Shown here one piece after another: positions 25,814-36,375 of a stretch of 64,000 bases of DNA. The stretch is from Polyangiaceae bacterium. GTDB taxonomy: Bacteria; Myxococcota_A; Polyangia; Polyangiales; Polyangiaceae. How positions within the stretch are numbered: position 1 is the stretch's first letter; every line of letters starts with the position of its first letter. The stretch is from the NCBI GenBank assembly GCA_019637265.1, contig JAHBVY010000004.1, positions 434,001-498,000 of the forward strand. The letters run 5' to 3'. The position numbers and the translations under genes were made by a program. Under the pieces are notes generated by a model. That model was not told where the DNA came from, did no database searches, and saw only the letters and a list, made by a program, of their open reading frames with translations.

Positions 25814-26918
25814 GGTCGTGTGCGCTGGAGCGACCGCCGGTCGCTGGACCGTCAGTCTGGTTCACCGTCACGGCACCCCTCGTGGGTGCCCGGGCGGCGT
25901 GCTGGTGCTCTTGGTGTGGGCGCTCGGGTGCACCCCGAGCGCTCCCAGCGCGGAGCCTTCGGGTGCGTCTTCGGCGCCTCGCGAGGAGCTGGGCGCTGAA
26001 GCGCCGCGCGGCGACTCTCCGGGGGACGTTCAGGGGGCGTCGAACGGTGCGCCCAATCCTCAGGTAGCGCCGAGCAGTGACACCGCAGCGGGACCAACCC
26101 CCCAACCCGTGAGATGGGACGTAGGCGCCTACCCCTGGGTGGCGGCGGGGCTCGTCAGTGTGCCTGCAGAAGGCTTGGAGCAGCGCATCACCGCGCCGCC
26201 AGGCTTCTCCCGAGTGGCGCTCGAGCCCGCGACGTTCGGCGCCTGGCTGCGCGGCTTGCCGGTGGAGCCGGAGGGGACGCCGGTCAGGAGCTACGCGGGT
26301 GACACTATCCGCTCGGCGAGCTCGGTGGCGGCGGTGGTGGCGCTGGACGTGGGCAAGGCGGATTTGCAGCAGTGCGCGGACGCCATCATGCGGCTCCACG
26401 CGGAGTGGCGCTGGTCGACCGGCGCGCGCGAGCACCGCTATCGCTCGGCGAGCGGGCTGAGCTTGGAATTTTCCAGGTGGCAACGCGGCGAGCGCCTGGT
26501 GGCGGAGGGGCCCAAGCTCTCGTGGGTGCCGAGCGGTCGGGCGCGCGCGGCGGACCACGCGACGCTGAGGAGCTTCTTGGACGCGGTGTTCGCGTGGACG
26601 AACACCGTGGCGCTGGGGCGTCAGGCGAAGGCGGTGAGCTTCGATGAGCTGCGCCCGGGTGATTTCGTGGTGCAGGGGGGCAACCCGGGGCACGCGGTGC
26701 TCGTGTTGGATGAGGCGCGCGCCGTGGATGGGCGGCGCGCGCTGCTGCTCGGTCAGAGCTACATGCCGGCGCAGAGCTTCCATGTGCTCCGCGCGCCGGC
26801 GCAGCACCGCCTGGAAGGCGCGCACCCCGGTTGGTTCGCGGTGGCCGCGGATGAGGTGCTGCAGACGCCGTTCTGGCCCCAGCCGTTTCGGTGGAGTGAG
26901 CTCCGGCGCCTCGACTGA
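25800..26918 (+). CDS. DUF4846 lipoprotein
   Basis: 372 residues. A hydrophobic run ends in LLVWALGC, a lipobox near residue 44, then a ~55-residue Pro/Ser/Ala linker. The DUF4846 pattern follows: PPGFSRVALEPATFGAWLRGLP, the QQCADAIMRLHAEW segment, and DFVVQGGNPGHAVLVLDEA...LLLGQSYMPAQSFHVL. The family's function is unknown. Family B DNA (26091-26110) lies in the linker. The GTG at 25800 overlaps gdhA by 14 bases; a second GTG at 25818 is equally possible. Confidence 0.85.
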   Translation: MASAEVVCAGATAGRWTVSLVHRHGTPRGCPGGVLVLLVWALGCTPSAPSAEPSGASSAPREELGAEAPRGDSPGDVQGASNGAPNPQVAPSSDTAAGPTPQPVRWDVGAYPWVAAGLVSVPAEGLEQRITAPPGFSRVALEPATFGAWLRGLPVEPEGTPVRSYAGDTIRSASSVAAVVALDVGKADLQQCADAIMRLHAEWRWSTGAREHRYRSASGLSLEFSRWQRGERLVAEGPKLSWVPSGRARAADHATLRSFLDAVFAWTNTVALGRQAKAVSFDELRPGDFVVQGGNPGHAVLVLDEARAVDGRRALLLGQSYMPAQSFHVLRAPAQHRLEGAHPGWFAVAADEVLQTPFWPQPFRWSELRRLD

Positions 26919-27069
26919 ACGCTCACTTGGCGTCGGTGAGGCCGCTGGGGTCCAACTGATGTCAGCTGAGATGACCTTTGGCGGTACCAAGGCTTCGGAG
27001 GCGGGGCCCCAGCGCGCCGAGGTGGCCCTCACGGGCGCAGCTTGGGCGGTGTGGTAGTAGCCGGTCCTG

Positions 27070-28737
27070 ATGAGCGGCGAGCAACCGAAGGGGCGAGCAC
27101 GGACGCGCGGGGCGTGGGCAGGCAGGCGAGCGGGGGCCGCGGAGCCCGCGGGGAAGGCGGAACCCGCTCCCAGGGTGCGGTCGGCGGCGGCGCTGCTCGC
27201 CTCGGCGGAGCGTGAGGCGCAGGCGCTGCGCGCAGCGAATAAAAAGCCGCGCGGAAAAGAGCGCAGCGAAGCGATCCAATCAGTGGAGGTGACTCAGGCG
27301 CGCTCGGCGCGGCCGCCTCGGCGCGTGCGGGGCGCTGAAGAAACGCGTTCGGCGCAGCGGGAGCCAGCTGAAGCGGCGCCTCGGCGCGTGCGGGGCGCTG
27401 AAGAAACGCGCTCGGCGCAGCGGGAGCCAGCTGAAGCGGCGCCTCGGCGCGCGCGGGGTAAGCAGTTCCTCTCACCGGAGTTCGCGCCCAACCTGATGGC
27501 GGAGGAGCTGGGGCTCACGCAGAGGCCGCTCGCGCCGCCGCCGCTCACGCGCCGCGCGCTGAGTCACGTGGGTGGCGAGGTGGAGCTCAGTGGGGATGAG
27601 GCGCTGGGCGAGGTGCTCCGGCGCGCGCTCCAGGTGACCTCGGAGGAGGACGAGGTGCGGGCGCACGTGCACGGCTTCCACAGCTACCCTGCGCGGCTCC
27701 ACCCCGTCACCGCGCGGATTTTGGTGCAGGAGCTGGCAGGCGCTGGGCGGCGGGTGCTCGATCCGTTTTGCGGCAGCGGCACCGTGGCGGTGGAGGCGCG
27801 CCTGGCTGGGGCGCGGGTGGGCGGCTCGGACGCGAACCCCTTCGCGGTGGAGCTCGCGCGCCTCAAGACGGGCGGCGTGGTCGAGGGCCTGGTGGAGGCC
27901 GCGACGCGCGTCACCGAGCAAGCCGAAGAGCGCCGCGAGCGCAAGGCGGGCCCCACGGAACGCTACGGGGAGGTCGATCGAGAGCTGTTCGACGTGCACG
28001 TGCTGCTCGAGCTCGACGGCTTGAAGGCGGCGATCCAGAAGGAGCCGGAGCCGCTCACGCAGCGCGCTTTGTCATTGGTGCTGACGTCCCTGCTCACCAA
28101 GGTGAGCCGCAGCCCCGGCGACACCCGGCGCGCCACGATGAAGCGCCGCTTGGCCTCGGGCTTCACCATCCAGAGCTTCCAGGCGAAGGCGGAGGAGCTG
28201 GCGGAGCGCCTCCAGGCCTTTCAGGAGCAGCTCCCGCGCGGCGCCTTCAAGCCGCACCTGGAGGTGAGCGACGCGCGGCGCCTCGACTACGTGCGCACCG
28301 GCACCATCGACTTGGTCGTCAGCTCACCGCCCTATCCGGGAGTGTACGACTACGTGCGCCACCACGAGACGCGGATGCGCTGGCTCGGGCTCGAGACGGC
28401 GGGCTTCGCGCGCTCGGAGATCGGCGCTCAGCGCCGCGCGAAGGGGCAAGACTTCGCGCGCGCCGCCGGCGGGTGGGATCGTGAGATGGCGCCGTGCCTG
28501 TATGAGCTCGCGCGGGGCCTCGCGCCGCGCGGCGTGGTGGTGCTGGTGGTGGCGGACACGGTGCTGGGGGAGCGCGCGTGGTACGCGGATCGGGCGCTGG
28601 CGCAGCTGGCGCCCAAGGTGGGGCTGCGGCAGGTGGCGGTGGCGTCGCAGCGCCGCCCGCTGTTCCTGCGCGGCGCCGAACAGGCGTTCGCGAAGCGCCC
28701 GCGGCGCGAGCATTTGTTGGCGCTGGCCCCAGTGTAG
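27070..28737 (+). CDS. Solitary DNA N4/N6 methyltransferase with long basic N-terminal tail
   Basis: 555 residues. The catalytic part has HGFHSYPARLHP, the SAM-binding motif VLDPFCGSGTVAVEA (Asp231) and the catalytic motif SSPPYPGVYDY (418-422). The S-P-P-Y form is typical of N4-cytosine methylation, and the ~180-residue gap between motifs could carry target recognition. Residues 1-135 are Arg/Ala/Glu-rich and disordered, with a 21-residue unit repeated twice (DNA 27316-27378 and 27379-27441). No restriction gene is adjacent. RNA or another target cannot be excluded. Confidence 0.8.
   Translation: MSGEQPKGRARTRGAWAGRRAGAAEPAGKAEPAPRVRSAAALLASAEREAQALRAANKKPRGKERSEAIQSVEVTQARSARPPRRVRGAEETRSAQREPAEAAPRRVRGAEETRSAQREPAEAAPRRARGKQFLSPEFAPNLMAEELGLTQRPLAPPPLTRRALSHVGGEVELSGDEALGEVLRRALQVTSEEDEVRAHVHGFHSYPARLHPVTARILVQELAGAGRRVLDPFCGSGTVAVEARLAGARVGGSDANPFAVELARLKTGGVVEGLVEAATRVTEQAEERRERKAGPTERYGEVDRELFDVHVLLELDGLKAAIQKEPEPLTQRALSLVLTSLLTKVSRSPGDTRRATMKRRLASGFTIQSFQAKAEELAERLQAFQEQLPRGAFKPHLEVSDARRLDYVRTGTIDLVVSSPPYPGVYDYVRHHETRMRWLGLETAGFARSEIGAQRRAKGQDFARAAGGWDREMAPCLYELARGLAPRGVVVLVVADTVLGERAWYADRALAQLAPKVGLRQVAVASQRRPLFLRGAEQAFAKRPRREHLLALAPV
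27316..27441 (+). repeat. 63-base tandem duplication inside the methyltransferase gene
   Basis: Two nearly identical 63-base units encode the 21-residue block PRRVRGAEETRSAQREPAEA plus Ala. A third partial unit (PRRARG) follows. It lengthens the basic tail in frame. Confidence 0.9.
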
Positions 28738-28756
28738 GATTTCACGCAGCTGTATC

Positions 28757-28851
28757 AGGCAGTGAGGCTGATGAATAAGAGGGCGGGTTTGAAACCCGCC
28801 CCTACGTGGGTCATGGCTCCGTGCGAACCTGGTAGGCAGTGAGGCTGATGA
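28757..28851. repeat. Family C palindrome flanked by 18-base direct repeats
   Basis: AGGCAGTGAGGCTGATGA occurs at 28757-28774 and 28834-28851. Between them is the palindrome GGGCGGGTTT-G-AAACCCGCCC (28781-28801), followed by CTAC. It lies between convergent genes and could end transcription in both directions. Confidence 0.8.
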
Positions 28852-28869
28852 GCTGCGATGTCCGCGGAT

Positions 28870-30630
28870 CTACGGCTGCGCGTGGCAGCGGTGTGGCTGT
28901 GCTGGGTCGTGGCTGCCCTTTTGGCTCAGCCGCTCGAAGAGCACCGTGGGTCCCATGTGATTGGAGAAGCCCTCGGTCCACACGTCACCAGAGGGGCCGG
29001 CGTCCAGGCGCCCGAAGGGCACGTAGCGCTCCTTGAGCACCGGCCACTGCGCCTCTTTCAGCCAGGGGCTCAAGAGGTCGTGCGACACGCCGATGACCAC
29101 GTCGTAGTGCTCGGCGCGCAGGCGCTCGCCGTAGCCGAGGGCGTGGCGTGACTGGGAGACGTCTTCTGCCGCCATCACGCGATCCTTCGGGAGCTCGCTG
29201 CCTTCCATGAAGCACACCATGCCGCGCCCCAGGTACACGCGTTCGCCGCATGCCTGACGCGCGGCGACGAGCTCACACAGCTGCGCTCCGTAGCGGTAGT
29301 CCGCGGCGGTGGGGAGCCGCTTTTTGGGGGACCACAGCGCGAAGGTGCACAGCGTGAGCGCGGCGGCGTGCGCCGCGCGTCGCCAAGCCTCGCCGCGAGA
29401 GAGCCCATCGATGAGCAGCGGCGCGCCGAGCGCGGTGTACAGGAAGAGCAGCGCCGTGAGGTTGTTCGGGCCACCCAGGGTCTTGAACAGCGCGACCAGC
29501 GCGAGCGGGGTGTAGCAAAGCGTGGGCAGGCACAGCCGGATGTAATTGCCTGGCGGAAAATAAAGCGCCGGAGCGTTCGCCTGCTCTGCGCCTGCGAGAG
29601 CTCCAGCGTTCGAGATGGTGCGGCTCGGTGGGCGGGGTCGGTCGTGCTCCGCTTCGCGCTCATCGCCTGACCGAGCCTTGTCGGGTGGCAACGGCTTGGC
29701 CGCGGGAGGCTTCGGCCGCCAAAACAGCCGCAGCAGCACCAAGAGCAGCATCGGGTACACCAAGATCCCGAGGCCGGAGCTGAGGTCCCGCGTCTTGAAG
29801 CCCTGAAAGCCCGCGGCGCTCGGGATCTCCCACACCCACGCGATGAAGTGGGGGCCGTGCAGCAGGCGCAGCGCGCCGAGCAGGCAACCGGCGCCGAGGC
29901 CCGTCGCCAGGATGAGGCGCAGGCGCTCGCCCCGGTGGAGCGAAGGCGCGAAGAGGCAGCTTGTCATCAGGCTCGCCGTCACCGCCACGGCGCCGGTCTG
30001 CTTGAACCAAAGGCTGACGGCGGGCAGCGTGAAGCAGACGATCAGGCGCTTGGCTGGCGTGAGGCGCGGGAGCGCCGCGCAGGCGACGCTCGCGAGGCAG
30101 AGGCAGGTGAGCTCGAGGTTCGTGGGGTGGAGTGAGTCGGCGATCGGGCTCATCAGCGCCGCCAACGCCAGCACGGCCGCGAGCACGCCGAGCTCGAACG
30201 GGCTCACCCGCCGCGCGTCACCTCGCGCGGCGCGCTCACCGAGCAGCACCTGGCGCCCCACCCAACAGCCAGCGAGCACCGCCAGCCAGAACCACAGCTG
30301 CGCGAGCCACTTGTGCGCGAGGTAGCTGCGCTCGAGGCCAAGCGGTGAGAGCAGCGCCCAGCCGAGCGCCGGCCCGCCGGGTGAGTAAATCCAGGAGTTG
30401 GCGTCGCTCGGCGGACCGTAGGCGCCGAGCCCGAGCTCCAAGCGGAGCACCATGCTCAGGTAGTAGTCGTCCGGCCAATACATGAGGTCGTAGGGGAACC
30501 TCAGGCGCCTCACGACTTGGAGCAGGGTGGCTCCCAGCTTCCAGCCGAGCGCGCAGGTCAGCGCGCTGAAGCTGAGCCAGACCAGCGCACGGCCTACGCG
30601 GCTCTGCTGGGTGTTGGGCTGCGCCGCCAC
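28870..30630 (-). CDS. Polytopic membrane protein, GT-C glycosyltransferase-like
   Basis: 586 residues, about ten membrane helices. An early luminal loop holds PDDYYLSMVLRLELG, consistent with the acidic site of GT-C enzymes that use lipid-linked sugars, but no exact family signature is seen. A ~60-residue charged Pro-rich insert separates two helix blocks near residues 307-365. A family A copy (29545-29560) encodes FPPGN at its end. The C-terminal ~130 residues are soluble. It may act in cell-surface glycan synthesis; this is inferred from the fold. Confidence 0.7.
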   Translation of the reverse strand: MAAQPNTQQSRVGRALVWLSFSALTCALGWKLGATLLQVVRRLRFPYDLMYWPDDYYLSMVLRLELGLGAYGPPSDANSWIYSPGGPALGWALLSPLGLERSYLAHKWLAQLWFWLAVLAGCWVGRQVLLGERAARGDARRVSPFELGVLAAVLALAALMSPIADSLHPTNLELTCLCLASVACAALPRLTPAKRLIVCFTLPAVSLWFKQTGAVAVTASLMTSCLFAPSLHRGERLRLILATGLGAGCLLGALRLLHGPHFIAWVWEIPSAAGFQGFKTRDLSSGLGILVYPMLLLVLLRLFWRPKPPAAKPLPPDKARSGDEREAEHDRPRPPSRTISNAGALAGAEQANAPALYFPPGNYIRLCLPTLCYTPLALVALFKTLGGPNNLTALLFLYTALGAPLLIDGLSRGEAWRRAAHAAALTLCTFALWSPKKRLPTAADYRYGAQLCELVAARQACGERVYLGRGMVCFMEGSELPKDRVMAAEDVSQSRHALGYGERLRAEHYDVVIGVSHDLLSPWLKEAQWPVLKERYVPFGRLDAGPSGDVWTEGFSNHMGPTVLFERLSQKGSHDPAQPHRCHAQP

Positions 30631-30734
30631 GGCGCCACTATCGCACGCTCGCGGCGCTCAGGTGAAAGCTCGAACGCGCCCGCGAGGCGCTCAGCAGTGC
30701 GCTGGCTGCGATGCCGCGCGCTCCTTGGAGCTCC

Positions 30735-32840
<2,106 letters not shown>

Positions 32841-33033
32841 CGCAAGCGGTGTAGGGCGGCTCTTCGGGCGTGGCAATCCGCCGCGTTCGCCAGCGTCAGG
32901 TCAGTCGTAGCCGCAGCTGAGCCGCTGGGTGGGGGGCTCGATCGGGGGGTTAGACAGGCAGTCGCTGCTCGGCGTCGTGAGCAGCGATTGCCGCCGATCC
33001 TCTGCCCCATCGCACCCAAGTGACGCGCTAGCT

Positions 33034-33071
33034 CGCAGCGCGGTGCCGTCCAACCCCCAAGCCCAAAACCG
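33034..33071 (-). repeat. Family B element
   Basis: Minus-strand reading: CGGTTTTGGGCTTGGGGG then TTGGACGGCACCGCGCTGCG. It lies in the 274-base gap between the YyaL-type gene and the zinc-ribbon gene. A shorter relative (GGGGGGTTAGACAGGCAG) lies at 32943-32960 on the plus strand. Confidence 0.6.
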
Positions 33072-33114
33072 TCAGGGTACCTGTGAAAGTGCGCCGCGGC
33101 GCTTCGCGGGCCCC

Positions 33115-33387
33115 TCAGTGCCAGGCGGCGGCGGCTTTCACCGGTTGATTCGTGCGGTCGTGCTCGGCGATCAGCTCTTCCGCCTTGGGGACGCAGCTGA
33201 CGCAGGCGGGGAAGCGCGAGCCGTGGTCGCACTGGATGATGCGCGCGGTGCCGAGCGCGGTGAACTCTTCAGGATCCATGTGCCGCCCGCAGGCGATGCA
33301 GTGGATGTGCTGGTGCTCGTGGTGGTGAGCGGTGGGCTTCAGCGCCTTGCGCTGGCGCTTGGTGAGTTGCTTCGCCTTCTTGGCCAT
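33115..33387 (-). CDS. Small zinc-ribbon-like protein
   Basis: 90 residues. A basic N terminus (MAKKAKQLTKRQRKALK) and a His-rich run (HHHEHQHIH) precede CIAC and, 30 residues later, CDHGSRFPACVSC. The paired CxxC motifs should bind zinc. It is small and cytosolic, perhaps nucleic-acid binding. No named family is recognised. Confidence 0.65.
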   Translation of the reverse strand: MAKKAKQLTKRQRKALKPTAHHHEHQHIHCIACGRHMDPEEFTALGTARIIQCDHGSRFPACVSCVPKAEELIAEHDRTNQPVKAAAAWH

Positions 33388-33457
33388 GGCGGATCATCAT
33401 GCGCCGCGGCGCGCGTCCTGGCCAGTTCTTGCGGTGATCTGGGGCATGCCTATAGAA

Positions 33458-33483
33458 GGGCAGGCACGGGGGCCTGCCCCTAC
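33458..33483. repeat. Family C palindrome supplying a stop codon
   Basis: GGGCAGGC-N6-GCCTGCCC then CTAC. On the minus strand the GTAG end supplies the TAG stop of the 33480-33767 gene. Confidence 0.65.
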
Positions 33484-33767
33484 TTCGCGCGGGTCATCGG
33501 CACCTCGGCGTCGCCGACGTGGACGGTGCACTTACCAGCCAGGCCTCCCCAGGCGCCGCCCCAGCCGAGCGCGCTGCGGATCTCCACCGGCTCACCACCC
33601 AGCTCCGCCGTGGCCGTCAGCTTGCCGTGCCCGATCCACGACCAAGAGCGCTCCGCGATCACCTCGCCGTCCCACTCGATCGCGAAACCCTTGGTCAGCT
33701 CGTTCCGGACCACCGCGACCCGGTGCCCCTGGTGCTCCCCTTCCCAACGTGTCGACAGGATCCCCAT
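33480..33767 (-). CDS. Small protein of unknown function
   Basis: 95 residues from the ATG at 33767, beta-rich (STRWEGEHQGHRVAVVRNELTKGFAIEWDGEVIAERSWSWIG). No signal peptide or known motif. The pattern recalls short beta-sandwich domains. Its stop codon is the TAG of a family C palindrome. The ribosome site is weak and the open frame continues upstream into the yaeQ end, so the start is uncertain. Confidence 0.5.
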   Translation of the reverse strand: MGILSTRWEGEHQGHRVAVVRNELTKGFAIEWDGEVIAERSWSWIGHGKLTATAELGGEPVEIRSALGWGGAWGGLAGKCTVHVGDAEVPMTRAK

Positions 33768-33895
33768 GCGCCGAGAGTACAAGAATTCCCCGGCGCGCGC
33801 AGCCTGAACGCTCTTGGAGGCGCCTCCCCACACCAGCTCTTCAGCGCCTCCCGCGACGGAGGGAGCCGCCCTCCAAACCCCGCTGAGGTGGCCAC

Positions 33896-34441
33896 CTAGC
33901 CCAGCGTGTGCTGCTCGAGCGCTGATTCGATCACCTGTCCATTCACCGTGATGTAGAGGCGGCCGTCGGAGCGCACCAGCTCCAGGTCGAAGCTGCGGCT
34001 CAGGTGGGGCTCCAGGGTGCTCAAGAGCTGAGGGTCGAGGTGCCACACACAGATCGTCTCGGCGCGGTGGATGGCGGTTAGATCACCCAGCTGACGACTC
34101 AGCTGCTCTAGGGTGAGGTGGGTGTAGAGGAGCACGCGCGGCGTCGCCTTGCTCGCCTTGTGTAGGCGCTCCGCGGACGGTCCCCCCACGTCGACCCAGG
34201 CGAGGCGCGCGCCCGTCATATCCCATATAGAAACAGGTGGCTCGTCGGCGTCGGAGAGCCCACCCTTGCTGAAGGCGCTGCCTGGCTCGTAGGAGAGGGC
34301 GTAGGCCAAGAGGCGCGTCAGCAGGTAGCGCGCGCTCTCGGAGGGGTGCCGCGCCAAGCGAAGCTCGAGCTGCTCGTACACGCCGCGGTCCACGTCCGAG
34401 AGCGTGAGGTTCACACGGTGGAGGGTCGCGGGGAGGGCCAT
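33896..34441 (-). CDS. yaeQ: YaeQ family protein
   Basis: 181 residues, exactly the usual YaeQ length. The pattern MALPATLHRVNLTLSDVDRGVYEQLELRLARHPSES, then RLLAYALSYEP, FSKGGLSDADEPPVSIWDMTG and WVDVGGPSAERLHKASK is characteristic. YaeQ has a PD-(D/E)XK-like fold; its role is unsettled. The ATG at 34441 is set by that alignment; the frame is open further upstream but low-complexity. Confidence 0.9.
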   Translation of the reverse strand: MALPATLHRVNLTLSDVDRGVYEQLELRLARHPSESARYLLTRLLAYALSYEPGSAFSKGGLSDADEPPVSIWDMTGARLAWVDVGGPSAERLHKASKATPRVLLYTHLTLEQLSRQLGDLTAIHRAETICVWHLDPQLLSTLEPHLSRSFDLELVRSDGRLYITVNGQVIESALEQHTLG

Positions 34442-34553
34442 GGCTTGGGATCTCGTGACAAAGGGGCGGCGCTCGCCGCCCAAGTGCGACATGGGCGCGC
34501 GGGTGACGCTAGCAGGTGCTGCGAGTCGGCGCGGAGCTGTGTAGAGTCCCGGC

Positions 34554-36266
34554 GTGCCGGACCCTGTCGATCCCGAGCCGACGACTGACGAGCCCGTGGA
34601 GGGTGAGTCGGCGCTTGCCGGGCCCTCCGTGCTGCCGCCTCCTGCGGCTCCCAAGCTGGGGCTCGCGGATCTCACGATTGGTCTGGGTACCTTACTGGTT
34701 GGCGTCGCCTATGGGCTCTTGCACCCGCTGTCGCAGCACGTCGCCGCGCCCATCTGGTTTTGGATCGCACTGCCGGTGTTGGCGCTCATCGTCTCGCTGA
34801 CCGCGGCGCGGCAAGGCATCCCGCGGGTTTGGTTCGGGTTCGGCGTGTCGTTGCTGCTACCGTTAGGGCTCGCGATCTACGATCACGCGCGCGAGCTGGA
34901 GGCGATCCAGATCCTCGACGATCAAGCGCTGGCGATGGTCGCGCTGTGGCAAGCCTCGGCCGACGCGCGCGGCGTGTTGGTGATCGGCGCGGGGGTGTCG
35001 CTCATCACCGCCGTGGGCATCGAGCTGGTCTTGCTCCGTCATCAGCCGCGGCCGCCGGCGCCCTGCGGCGCGCAGGCCTGGGTCGCGCTGGTGGCGTGGG
35101 CAGCCGCGCTGACGTTCGGTCGAGTGCAGCTGGAGATGACCTGGCTGCTCGAGGACACCCTCGCGGTGGTCGGCATCGCGTGCCTGGCGCTCTTGGTGCG
35201 CGCCGGCTCGAGTCTCTCGCTCGCGGTGTGGGCCCCGCTGGTGCTCGTGGTGCTGGTGTGGGTGCGGGTGGACGCGACGGTCGCGATTCAGAATGGAATC
35301 GACGCGCTGTATGAGCCAGGGCTCGAGGGTGGGCTCGAGCGCGCGCGGCGTGATCGCCTGGTGGTGCTCGACGCGGCGGCCTCGGTGTCGGCGGTGCTCC
35401 TGCTTTTGTGGTCGCTCCGCGCGCGGTTGATGGAGCTGCTCCGGCGCCGCCGCCGGCTCGTGATCTTGGCGGCGGGGTGGGTGGGGCTGTTCGCGGCGGA
35501 GCGTTACATCAATCACGCCGTCGCTGAGCGCGATGGGTTAAAGAGGCTGATCGCGACGGAGGGGCGCGCGGCGCCGAGCGCCCCCTTACGTGGCTACGGG
35601 TGGCTCCCCAAGGCGCCCGTGTTGGTGCTCAGGTCGAGCGGCTCCAGCTGGGCGGAGCCGCCGCGCTATGAGGAGGTGCCGCTCACCGATCAGCTCACGG
35701 CGCTCTCCCGGCGGCCGGCGGGGCTCCCGATGCTGCCGGGGCCGGAGCGCACACTCGTCAGCCCACCGCCCGGTGTGCTGGTGGTGGCGCCGCGTGATCT
35801 CACCCTGCGGGCGCTCCGGGAGCAGCTGGGTGCCGCGGGCGAGTCGCCGCTCGCGCTCCTCCTGCGCGACGCGCGGGTCACTCGTAAGGATGATTTGGCG
35901 CTCGCCGCGAGCTCACGCGCGGTCTCGGTTCGCTTCACCGGGGCCGTGAGCGCGCTACCGAAGGCCGAGGTGCCACGTTACCTGGTGGATATTGAAGGCG
36001 GCGTGGTGGTGGGTCCGCTGGGCGGCGAGGGCACACCCCCGCGCCTCTTGCGCGACGCGTGGCGCTCGTTCCACTGCGCCGCCACCACAGCCGAAGGCCT
36101 CGCGGACCGCGCTTGCGAGGTCGTGGTGGGCGCCCCCAGCGACTGGACTTTGAGCCAGTTGATGCAGCCCCTCGCCGAGCTCCTGCACCCCGAAGACTCA
36201 CCCGAAGCGGTGATGTTCCTCCTCACCGAGGACATGGCGGGCGTCAGTCAGGCAGTGGCGCCGTAG
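34554..36266 (+). CDS. Membrane protein of unknown function
   Basis: 570 residues. A Pro/Glu-rich start is followed by about eight membrane helices up to residue ~330, then a soluble C-terminal domain. The last part (VVVGAPSDWTLSQLMQPLAELLHPEDSPEAVMFLLTED) resembles the periplasmic ExbD-like fold, suggesting a sensor or energiser role outside; that is weak inference. It diverges from yaeQ. No motif with catalytic residues is seen. Confidence 0.65.
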   Translation: MPDPVDPEPTTDEPVEGESALAGPSVLPPPAAPKLGLADLTIGLGTLLVGVAYGLLHPLSQHVAAPIWFWIALPVLALIVSLTAARQGIPRVWFGFGVSLLLPLGLAIYDHARELEAIQILDDQALAMVALWQASADARGVLVIGAGVSLITAVGIELVLLRHQPRPPAPCGAQAWVALVAWAAALTFGRVQLEMTWLLEDTLAVVGIACLALLVRAGSSLSLAVWAPLVLVVLVWVRVDATVAIQNGIDALYEPGLEGGLERARRDRLVVLDAAASVSAVLLLLWSLRARLMELLRRRRRLVILAAGWVGLFAAERYINHAVAERDGLKRLIATEGRAAPSAPLRGYGWLPKAPVLVLRSSGSSWAEPPRYEEVPLTDQLTALSRRPAGLPMLPGPERTLVSPPPGVLVVAPRDLTLRALREQLGAAGESPLALLLRDARVTRKDDLALAASSRAVSVRFTGAVSALPKAEVPRYLVDIEGGVVVGPLGGEGTPPRLLRDAWRSFHCAATTAEGLADRACEVVVGAPSDWTLSQLMQPLAELLHPEDSPEAVMFLLTEDMAGVSQAVAP

Positions 36267-36375
36267 TTGCGCAGCGCTTCGCCCCCACGCCCAACTCGAT
36301 CACACTGCTCTGGAGGTGGCGCGGGTGAAGGCCGCGCGCTGGTGAGCCGATCGCGCGCCGCTCGAGAGGGCGCCG

